From positions 1 to 32,398 of the forward strand of contig DCUI01000108.1 of assembly GCA_002327785.1 (NCBI GenBank): a stretch of 32,398 nt of DNA. Reading direction: 5' to 3'. Below, in pieces: positions 1 through 5,890 of the stretch. Both the position numbers and the translations under genes were made by a program. The stretch's first letter is position 1. Each line of letters begins with the position of its first letter. Source of the DNA: Phycisphaerales bacterium UBA2218 (GTDB taxonomy: Bacteria; Planctomycetota; Phycisphaerae; Sedimentisphaerales; Anaerobacaceae). The notes beneath the pieces were generated by a model. The model was not told the DNA's origin. It ran no database searches and saw only the letters and a list, made by a program, of their open reading frames with translations.

Positions 1-2
1 TC

Positions 3-917
3 GTCTGGTTCGAGCCGGAACGGGTGGCCGCCGACACGTGGCTGAGCAACACGCATCCGCAATGGATCCACGGCGGCGCCGGCGGCGGACTGCTCAAACT
101 CGGCGAGCCTTACGTGCTCGAATGGCTGACCAACCACGTGGACAAGCTCCTGATCGACCAGGGCGTGGACCTGTACCGTCAGGATTTCAACATGGACCCG
201 CTTGATTTCTGGAGGGCCAACGACCTCCCCGACCGACAGGGCATCACCGAAATTCGCCATGTCACGAATTATCTCGCCTACTGGGACGAGCTGCGCCGGC
301 GCCACCCGAACATGTTGATCGATTCCTGCGCCAGCGGGGGCCGCCGCAACGACCTGGAAACCCTGCGCCGCGCGGTCCCGCTGTTGCGCAGCGACTACCT
401 CCTGGAGCCGATCAGCCAACAAAACCACACCTACGGCATCGCCTTTTGGATGCCCTTCTACGGGACCGGGATCAACCAGTTCGACGCCTACGGCCTGCGA
501 AGCTGTATATGTCCCCACATCACTGCCTGCTACGACATGCGTCGGCAGGACCAGGACTATAGGACGGTCCGGCGTCTGCTTCGACAGTGGCGCCAGGAAA
601 TCGCCCCCAACTATTGGGGCGACTACTATCCGCTGACGCCTTACAGCATGGACGACGACGTCTGGATCGCCTGGCAATTCGACCGGCCCGAACGGGGACA
701 AGGCATGGTGCAGGCGTTTCGCCGGGCCAAGAGCAAGGAGGCAACCAGGCTCATCAGACTACGCGGCCTGGATCCGCAGGCCCGATACCGCCTCGCCAAC
801 CTCGACACGGACCGGACGTGGACGATCTCGGGACGCGAGCTTCTGGGACAGGGTTTGCGGGTGGAAACCGACAGATGGCCGGACGCCGTGATCGTGACTT
901 ACGAGAGAATCGACTGA
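3..917 (+). CDS. Alpha-galactosidase, GH36 family (5' part outside window)
   Basis: This is the C-terminal part of a GH36 (melibiase-type) alpha-galactosidase, which removes terminal alpha-1,6-galactose from oligosaccharides and galactomannans. The frame is open from the window edge and begins with VWFEPERV, typical of the GH36 barrel, so the GTG at 24 is internal and not a start. The nucleophile motif is YRQDFN (Asp codon 183-185), and the acid/base motif is SCASGGRRND about 56 residues later, with Asp as the likely proton donor. The last 80 or so residues look like the beta-sandwich domain that follows the barrel (ARYRLANLDTDRTW). The gene ends 44 bases before the convergent menG stop, with no obvious terminator between. 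No signal peptide can be judged because the start is missing. The family call is firm; the exact substrate is not. Confidence 0.93.
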   Translation, partial: VWFEPERVAADTWLSNTHPQWIHGGAGGGLLKLGEPYVLEWLTNHVDKLLIDQGVDLYRQDFNMDPLDFWRANDLPDRQGITEIRHVTNYLAYWDELRRRHPNMLIDSCASGGRRNDLETLRRAVPLLRSDYLLEPISQQNHTYGIAFWMPFYGTGINQFDAYGLRSCICPHITACYDMRRQDQDYRTVRRLLRQWRQEIAPNYWGDYYPLTPYSMDDDVWIAWQFDRPERGQGMVQAFRRAKSKEATRLIRLRGLDPQARYRLANLDTDRTWTISGRELLGQGLRVETDRWPDAVIVTYERID

Positions 918-961
918 TCCGCCGGGAGCCGTCGAGATGGTCCGTCAGAGAGAATCGCCGA

Positions 962-1705
962 TCAGGCGGGTTGCTTCATTCCCCGATAGATCGAAGCGAC
1001 CCCCCAGCTCAGTGGCGCCGCGGAAACCTCGGCAAACCCGGCCTCTCTCATCAGGGCGCAGAAATCGCTCGGAGGATAAAAAGCCTCGATCGATTCGTCG
1101 AGGTATCGGTACGCATGCCGGTCCCCGGAGACGACGGCGCCGATGAAGGGGACGCCGAGCCGCAGGTACTTCAGATGGCACCATCGGAGCGCTCGATTCT
1201 TCGGCAGCGAGAACTCCAGGATTAAAACAATGCCGCCGGGTTTCAGAATGCGATGGATTTCTCCGAGGGTGGCTCCCACATCGCTCGTATTGCGGATGCC
1301 GAACGCCATCGTCACCGCATCAAACGCTCTCTCAGGAAACGGCGTCGCGGACGCGTCGGCCTGCACCAGCTTGACGCGGTCCGCAAGCCCGTTGCGGTGA
1401 AGCTTCCGGCGGAAGACACCCAGCATCCGTTCGGAGACATCAAGGCCCACTGCCTCCGCGATAGGAGGACAGCGCTGCAACAGGGCGATCAGCAGGTCCC
1501 CGGTCCCCGTCGCCAGATCCGCCACTCGCAGCCCTTTGCCCTGGCCAAGCAATTCGGCCGTTCTGCGACGCCAGGCACGATCCCGTCCCAGCGACAGGAG
1601 GCGATTCAGCAGGTCATAGGTCGGCGAGATGCGATCGAACATCTCTCCCACGCGAGACGGGGCACCACACGAGGCACTACCCTCGACAGGAGGATCCTTG
1701 CACAT
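962..1705 (-). CDS. menG: Demethylmenaquinone / 2-polyprenyl benzoquinol C-methyltransferase (UbiE/MenG)
   Basis: This is a SAM-dependent class I methyltransferase of the UbiE/MenG family, the last C-methylation in menaquinone (or ubiquinone) synthesis. The 247-residue length fits the family. Visible family motifs are EMFDRISPTYDLLNRLLS near residues 21-38, the SAM-binding VADLATGTGD at 61-70, GLDVSERML at 87-95, and the later FGIRN and KPGG segments. It lies 18 bases downstream of pyrF on the same strand, so the two are probably cotranscribed. The ATG at 1705 has no clear ribosome binding site. A start a few codons further in, or translational coupling to pyrF, is possible, since the first 18 residues precede the conserved region. 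MenG is more likely than UbiE if the organism is an anaerobic planctomycete, but the sequence alone does not decide this. Confidence 0.93.
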   Translation of the reverse strand: MCKDPPVEGSASCGAPSRVGEMFDRISPTYDLLNRLLSLGRDRAWRRRTAELLGQGKGLRVADLATGTGDLLIALLQRCPPIAEAVGLDVSERMLGVFRRKLHRNGLADRVKLVQADASATPFPERAFDAVTMAFGIRNTSDVGATLGEIHRILKPGGIVLILEFSLPKNRALRWCHLKYLRLGVPFIGAVVSGDRHAYRYLDESIEAFYPPSDFCALMREAGFAEVSAAPLSWGVASIYRGMKQPA

Positions 1706-1723
1706 GCGCCACGCGAGAAACGA

Positions 1724-2674
1724 TCAAAGCTTCGACTGCATCGCCGTGGACAGATCGATCTTCGCATCGATCACCGCCTGCTCGATGCACTTCTTCCAAT
1801 CGTCGCCGAACTGGTCCCTGTACTTGGGCTTCTCGTAGGCATAGATGATCGAGCGGGACGCATTGATCAGGGCCCCGGTGCCGTCGGGCTTGCAGAACCG
1901 GATGCAATCCACGGCCTCCGCTCCCTGCGCTCCGTACCCGGGGACGAGGAACCAGATTCTGTCGTACTTCGCCCGCAAGGAAGCGGTGGCCTCCGGAGCG
2001 GTCCCTCCCACGACCATCCCAATGTCGCTGTAGCCTTTCTCGCCCATGTACTCAGGCTGGGCACCGATCTCCGCAACGATCTGGGCCATCTTCTCGTACA
2101 GCGCCTGACCTTCGGCGTCCTTGAAATCCTGGAGGATCGCAGCCGAGGGGTTGCTCGTCCGCACCAGCACGAATACGCCCTTGCCCTGCGCCGCCGCCAT
2201 CTTGGCAAACGGCTCAATCCCATCGACGCCCGTGTAGCCGTGGATCGTAATCGCGTCTGGGGCCAGCACGTCCTCCAGGCCGGTCAGTTCGGAGTTCTGC
2301 AGATGGGCCGCGGCGTACATCTCCGCCGTATGACCGATATCGCCGCGCTTTACGTCGCCGAGGATCTCCAACCCCAGATCGTCCGCCTCGCTGATAAGGG
2401 AATAGTAGGACTCCAGCCCCTCCCAGAGGTACCTCTCGAAGAACGCGATGTTGATCTTTACGGCCGGGACAATCGGGGCGACGATCCGCATCGCCTGCGT
2501 GCAGAAATCGAAAATGGCATCGACGGCCGCCGCGGCATCGTACTCGTCATTCATCTGCCGATGTCCGCGTATGGCCGCGGGCAATCGGCTGTAAACCGGA
2601 TCCAACCCTATGATTAACGGCGTCTTCTTCGACTGGACGGCGGCAAAAAGCCGGTCTGAGAAGTGGCTTGACAT
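1724..2674 (-). CDS. pyrF: Orotidine 5'-phosphate decarboxylase, type 2 (PyrF)
   Basis: PyrF decarboxylates OMP to UMP, the last step of pyrimidine synthesis. The protein is 316 residues, which fits the longer type 2 subfamily. It starts MSSHFSDRL and has the early motif IIGLDP (residues 21-26). The catalytic DVKRGDIGHTA is at about 107-117, with the Asp-x-Lys-x-x-Asp charge network, and VLVRTSNPSA further on is the type 2 phosphate-side signature. I chose the ATG at 2674 because AAAGGAAGG precedes it at good distance. A reading that starts 13 codons earlier lacks family similarity there and would begin inside the 5' leader predicted from the promoter at 2725-2753. menG follows 18 bases downstream. 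Confidence 0.96.
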   Translation of the reverse strand: MSSHFSDRLFAAVQSKKTPLIIGLDPVYSRLPAAIRGHRQMNDEYDAAAAVDAIFDFCTQAMRIVAPIVPAVKINIAFFERYLWEGLESYYSLISEADDLGLEILGDVKRGDIGHTAEMYAAAHLQNSELTGLEDVLAPDAITIHGYTGVDGIEPFAKMAAAQGKGVFVLVRTSNPSAAILQDFKDAEGQALYEKMAQIVAEIGAQPEYMGEKGYSDIGMVVGGTAPEATASLRAKYDRIWFLVPGYGAQGAEAVDCIRFCKPDGTGALINASRSIIYAYEKPKYRDQFGDDWKKCIEQAVIDAKIDLSTAMQSKL

Positions 2675-2703
2675 AATCGGACGAACCTTCCTTTCAAAAA
2701 CTC

Positions 2704-2732
2704 TTTCTACCAAACGTGCGAACCACTATAAT
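2704..2732 (+). promoter_or_regulatory. Possible promoter of the 2808 gene, overlapping the pyrF promoter
   Basis: A perfect TATAAT lies at 2727-2732 on the plus strand. The hexamer 17 bases upstream (TTTCTA, 2704-2709) is a poor -35. The next plus-strand gene begins at 2808, about 70 bases after the expected transcription start. The -10 shares bases with the pyrF -10, so the two promoters would compete for polymerase. Confidence 0.35.
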
Positions 2733-2753
2733 CGCCGCCGCAGGATCGGGCAA
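2725..2753 (-). promoter_or_regulatory. Sigma70-type promoter of pyrF-menG
   Basis: Read on the minus strand, TTGCCC (2753-2748) and TATAGT (2730-2725) are separated by exactly 17 bases. The start of transcription would be near 2718, giving a leader of about 44 nt before the pyrF ATG at 2674. The -10 overlaps a perfect TATAAT on the plus strand, so this is a back-to-back promoter region. Confidence 0.6.
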
Positions 2754-2807
2754 GACAGAATTCGGCCGTTCAGACTTTTCCGGGAATGAATTCCCATTGA
2801 GGCATCC

Positions 2808-3512
2808 GTGGAGAAACCGAAGAAATCCCGGCGCAAAAAACTTGCCATGTGGCTGGCCATCGACCTCGTCGTGGCGGCGGTCGTGCTCTCTCTGCTCCAT
2901 TACAGACCGGCCCTGTATCATCCTGTAATGCCGCCGGCCGGCGCCGACCCGAACGAGCAGCGAGTGCATCGCTATCTCACTCACGACTTGGGCAACACGC
3001 TCTACAACGGCGCCCAGAGACAGCGCCCATTCGAGATGGTCGTGCTCGACCAGCCTCTCAACGAGGCCATCGCACAAGCGGGATGGCTCCAGGAATCGGC
3101 CGGGATCAGGCTCTCGGCCCCTGCGATCGCGTTCACGCCGGGACGCGTGATCCTGATGGGCATGGCGGATCTCCAAGGCGCCGGATTCGTCATCACCGTC
3201 GAGATCAGCCCGCGGATCGTGGAGGATGGTCGCCTCGATCTCACCCTTGAAAAAGTCAAGGTCGGCGCCATGAATGTCACCCCGCTGGCCAGGATGACAG
3301 CGAAGAAAATGTACCGGGAACGCGTCGGGGCGGGGGGCGCCGATACCGACGACTGGCGCACGAAGATCGCGGCCTCCCTGTTCAATGAGGAGCCTTTCGA
3401 GCCGGTTCTGCCCGTCGAGGACAAGTGGATTCGCCTCCAGGGCGTGGACATCAAGCAGGGCGAGCTGCTCGCCCGCTTCGTCCCGGTCCCCGCGAAGGCG
3501 CGTGTGCGGTAG
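2808..3512 (+). CDS. Membrane-anchored hypothetical protein
   Basis: The protein has 234 residues and no family I can name. Its N-terminus is strongly basic (EKPKKSRRKK) and is followed by one hydrophobic segment at about residues 12-30, so it is probably inserted N-in with the rest outside the cytoplasm. The outer part begins with a proline-rich stretch. It then alternates short hydrophobic strands (IRLSAPAIAFTPG, VILMGMADLQGAGFVITVEI, DLTLEKVKVGAMNV), which suggests a beta-rich ligand or lipid-binding fold like those of single-pass DUF2140/YpmS-type proteins; this is inference from pattern only. The start is GTG at 2808, just before the basic segment; GAGG lies 8-12 bases upstream. Codon use resembles the neighbours. 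It is transcribed away from pyrF and followed immediately by repeats. Confidence 0.7.
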   Translation: MEKPKKSRRKKLAMWLAIDLVVAAVVLSLLHYRPALYHPVMPPAGADPNEQRVHRYLTHDLGNTLYNGAQRQRPFEMVVLDQPLNEAIAQAGWLQESAGIRLSAPAIAFTPGRVILMGMADLQGAGFVITVEISPRIVEDGRLDLTLEKVKVGAMNVTPLARMTAKKMYRERVGAGGADTDDWRTKIAASLFNEEPFEPVLPVEDKWIRLQGVDIKQGELLARFVPVPAKARVR

Positions 3513-3513
3513 C

Positions 3514-3582
3514 ACGGGCATCCCGCCCGTGTCGTGGCGATGGCGTCCCGCCCTTGCGTCACGAGGGCATCTTGCCCTCGCC
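3514..3582. repeat. Tandem GGGCA-type palindromic units after the 2808 gene
   Basis: Two bases after the stop codon, three units of about 19-26 bases follow each other, each built on a short inverted repeat: ACGGGCATCCCGCCCGTG, GGCGTCCCGCCC and AGGGCATCTTGCCCTCGCC. They are joined by GTCGTGGCG/GTCACG-like spacers. The same family recurs, in reverse orientation, at 8821-8869 and 9094-9176. Placement directly after a stop suggests they may fold in the 3' end of the transcript. Confidence 0.7.
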
Positions 3583-3677
3583 CTTTCAAACCCGAAGCAC
3601 GAAGCACCAAATCCGACCCCGCGAGAGCGGGAACGTCAACAAATTCAAAGCCCGAAACTCCAATGACCAAAACGTAG

Positions 3678-3723
3678 GGTGCGTACCACGCACCGCTCTG
3701 TGATTCCCGCGAAAGCGGGAATC
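3678..3723. repeat. Two small hairpins (GGTGCGT and GATTCCCGC types)
   Basis: The first is GGTGCGT-ACC-ACGCACC (3678-3694), a perfect 7-bp stem that recurs with another loop at 25401-25417. The second is GATTCCCGC-GAAA-GCGGGAATC (3702-3723), a perfect 9-bp stem with a GAAA tetraloop. Imperfect relatives of the second lie near 3617-3632 and 3758-3775. Stems of the ATTCCC...GGGAAT type are known dispersed repeats in several phyla, for example dRS3 in Neisseria. Between and around them is AT-richer filler without a gene. Confidence 0.65.
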
Positions 3724-3871
3724 CAACATTCTCTTTACCACGAAGGGCACAGCCTGCCCTCGCGAAGGCGGGGGAAGTTCGCGAAGCAAATCAGATGAGA
3801 TACTGCCTTCTCGATTGCGAAAGCGGCACGAATTCCCAGACGAGGGGATACATCGCCTCTGGCCGGATGAG

Positions 3872-4270
3872 CCGCCCTACGGGGCAGAAGGCGATCTTCT
3901 CGGACCTCGGGACACGCCTCCCGAGCCGCGAAGTGAATCTTCCCAGGCCCGGAGCAGATCTCCCGAGAGCCTCGGCTGGCTTACTTTGATCCTCCGCAAG
4001 CTTGCTCTGCCTCGGAGTGAGCCTGCCAAGTCCTGGAGCAAGCCTGCTTTATCTCAGGGAGAGCTTCCCCAACCACAGAGAAAGCCTGCTTTGCCTCGGA
4101 GCAAGCTTCCCCAACGACGGAGTAAGCTCGCTTTACCTCTCGGCAGACTTGCCGAAGCAAAAAGCAAGCCTCCTGAGCCTCAGGTCAAGCCCGCTTTGAG
4201 GCTCAGGAGATTCACTTTGGGCGACGGAAAACCTTCCCGGCAAGAGGGCAAGCATGCCCTGCCACTGGCC
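3872..4270. repeat. Degenerate 21-bp (7-codon) tandem repeat array
   Basis: At least 14 clear 21-base units run in phase from 3977 to 4270 (unit starts 3977, 3998, 4019, 4040, 4061, 4082 and so on to 4250). Weaker units extend back to about 3872. Units start with AAGCYTGC or AAGCYTCC and end with GGAGC/GGAGT or GGGC. From about 3998 to 4144 a CTTTGCCTC type tends to alternate with a CCCAAC type, giving a 42-base super-period. An ORF through the array (TTG start 3815, stop 4361-4363) reads heptads such as KPALPRS, KLPQRRS, KLALPLG. Another frame (4002-4199) reads GASLLYL, GASFPND. Neither has a credible ribosome binding site, and at least one frame is open on each strand. I cannot tell coding from non-coding. 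Confidence 0.75.
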
Positions 4271-4350
4271 ATATCGGACAAGATTCTGTTGCTCAACCAC
4301 AGAGGCCGCAGAGGGCCACAGAGCAAAGCCGTTCCGCGCCCCCAAATGCT

Positions 4351-4473
4351 TCAAGGAGAATAGGGACTGTCCCTCGCCGTCCCAAGCGAGAGCTTCGTCG
4401 GCTTGTTAATGCCGCCGCAGCCTGTGAGTAACAGGCACGCCATCAGGCCGCTCACACTCAGTGTCACATCCAT
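4351..4473 (-). CDS. Tiny putative lipoprotein, possibly degenerate
   Basis: This 40-residue reading starts MDVTLSVSGL and contains LLLTGCGG, a good lipobox with Cys 19 as the lipidation site. The mature part would be only about 22 residues. Its last residues, ARDSPYSP, and the stop lie in and beside a copy of the AGGGACAGTCCCT element (4362-4374), so the tail may be element-derived and the gene truncated. AAAGGA lies 18 bases before the ATG, too far for best use. It is well spaced, however, to an ATC codon at 4482-4480 followed by Lys-Arg, the usual basic start of a signal peptide. An original ATG there may have mutated. It is collinear with and 108 bases downstream of the FGE-like gene ending at 4582. 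No function can be assigned. Confidence 0.45.
   Translation of the reverse strand: MDVTLSVSGLMACLLLTGCGGINKPTKLSLGTARDSPYSP
4362..4374. repeat. AGGGACAGTCCCT palindromic element, copy 1 (reverse)
   Basis: The sequence AGGGACTGTCCCT is the reverse complement of copies 3 and 4. With flank TATTC it matches the longer element read on the minus strand. It encodes the C-terminal tail of the small lipoprotein reading. Confidence 0.6.
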
Positions 4474-4571
4474 TCTTTTGATGTTCGATCGTCCTTTCTA
4501 TTGATCTCAATTCCCCTCAGCTTTGGCATCCGCGGAACGGTCAATTGTGTAGCAACACTCAGGGTTGCTGG

Positions 4572-4590
4572 GGGCCAGTCCCTATTTCCC
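4572..4590. repeat. AGGGACAGTCCCT element, copy 2 (diverged, forward)
   Basis: GGGCCAGTCCCTATTTCCC matches the right half of the element seen at 6736-6756 and 8377-8397. The TAG stop of the FGE-like gene (4584-4582) lies inside it. Copies 1 and 2 are inverted and flank the small lipoprotein region. Confidence 0.5.
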
Positions 4591-5694
4591 AGACTCCGAC
4601 GCGGGCGGCGTCACCACCGGCGCTGCAAAGACAGAGGGCGCGGTGGGCGGTATTGTCCTCGCGAGGCGGAGCCCCACGTCGGCGACAACGTGACTAGGCG
4701 GGTACCCGTTGCCAACCGCCGACCCGCACTGCCAAGCGTAGTCGTTCCAACCACCGCCCCGGTTGACGCGGCTCCTGCCCCGTGGATAGCCAAGCGGGTC
4801 TGTCACCACACCACTTTCGTAGGTGACATACCAATCGTGACACCATTCCGACACGTTCCCATGCATATCGTATAAACCCCAGGCGTTCGCCCGAAAACTC
4901 CCCACCGCCATTGTCGTCTGGCGGGACGGTCCCTTCCGTCCATTCCCACAGGGATACTCGCCATTGAAGTTCGCCATCCTTGAGTCCAGATCATTGCCAT
5001 AACAAAACGCCGTCGTTGTCCCTGATCGGCAGGCATATTCCCACTGGGCCTCCGTTAGCAGGCGATACGTCCCTTCGGAGACCCCTTCCATCTGGCACAA
5101 CTTCTTCACGAATGCCTGGCAGTTATCCCAACTCACCCACTCCACAGGAGCGTCCTTGCCTGCGTTCGCAAAGTGCGATGGGTTACTCTCCATCACTTGC
5201 TCCCACTGGCCCTGCGTCACCTCGAACTTGGCGCAGTAGAACGCCTTGCTCAAGTTCACTTGGTGCTCGATCAGACCCTCAATCAGCTTCCGCGGGACGC
5301 CGGCGCGCACCATCGCGTCTTGCTCCGTTTGAGGAATGCCCATCGTGAAGCTGCCCGGCGGGATGAGCCGGAACACGATTCCTGTCTTCCGCGTCTTGAC
5401 CTCCAGAGGTAAGCCAAGTTGTTGCACAGTTCGGCGCTGCCGCTCCTGCGCCTCACGGCTCCCCGAGGCAAGACTGTCCAGAGACGCATAGCGTGCATCA
5501 GCACACTCGCTCAGATCGGCGGGTAGAGAACTCGCTTTCTCCCCACCCTTGGCCTTTTCCGCCGACGCCCTGGCCGAAGCCGAGCCATGCAAATAGAATC
5601 CAAGCACTGCCATCCCGATGACAAACAGCAGGATTGTTGGGGCCAAGATGGTAATCCAATCGCGATGCTGCCATTGAAGGTTCTTCTCAGCCAT
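4582..5694 (-). CDS. Membrane-anchored FGE/sulfatase-modifying-factor-like protein
   Basis: The protein has 370 residues. A transmembrane anchor at about residues 14-35 (ILAPTILLFVIGMAVLGFYL) is followed by an Ala/Lys/Ser-rich linker with a short helical part. A formylglycine-generating-enzyme (SUMF1-type) domain runs from about 107 to 346. Domain landmarks are IPPGSFTMG, FEVTQGQWEQVM, PVEWVSWD, YRLLTEAQWEYACR, GLYDMHGNVSEW and RGGGWND. In true FGE two cysteines near the C-terminus bind copper. Here only one is present (AWQC, Cys 323) and the position five residues on is Gly, so true formylglycine activity is doubtful; such domains often only bind ligands. The ATG at 5694 is chosen because GAAGGAG precedes it; an open extension to 5856 is unlike protein. 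No sulfatase is nearby. The stop lies in a repeat element, so the 3' end may be altered. Confidence 0.88.
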   Translation of the reverse strand: MAEKNLQWQHRDWITILAPTILLFVIGMAVLGFYLHGSASARASAEKAKGGEKASSLPADLSECADARYASLDSLASGSREAQERQRRTVQQLGLPLEVKTRKTGIVFRLIPPGSFTMGIPQTEQDAMVRAGVPRKLIEGLIEHQVNLSKAFYCAKFEVTQGQWEQVMESNPSHFANAGKDAPVEWVSWDNCQAFVKKLCQMEGVSEGTYRLLTEAQWEYACRSGTTTAFCYGNDLDSRMANFNGEYPCGNGRKGPSRQTTMAVGSFRANAWGLYDMHGNVSEWCHDWYVTYESGVVTDPLGYPRGRSRVNRGGGWNDYAWQCGSAVGNGYPPSHVVADVGLRLARTIPPTAPSVFAAPVVTPPASESGK

Positions 5695-5890
5695 GATGAT
5701 CTCCTTCGTTTCGTAGTCTCCCGCTATCTGGTGATAAGACACACATCTCGAACGAATTCGAGTGTAGCCCCAACGCCCCCAACGTCCAATGCCCCGCGCA
5801 ATGCCCGCCGCGAGACAGTCCCCAATTCTTCTCCTGATACTATCGCCTTCTCGCAAACGGTGAAACGCCTAAGAGCAAAGGGTAATCGTC

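Noticed and set aside
3815..4363. 182-codon plus-strand frame through the 21-bp array, as a gene
   Set aside because: It starts at TTG without a ribosome binding site, consists of repeat heptads, and other frames are equally open; it is kept as a repeat and a finding, not a CDS.
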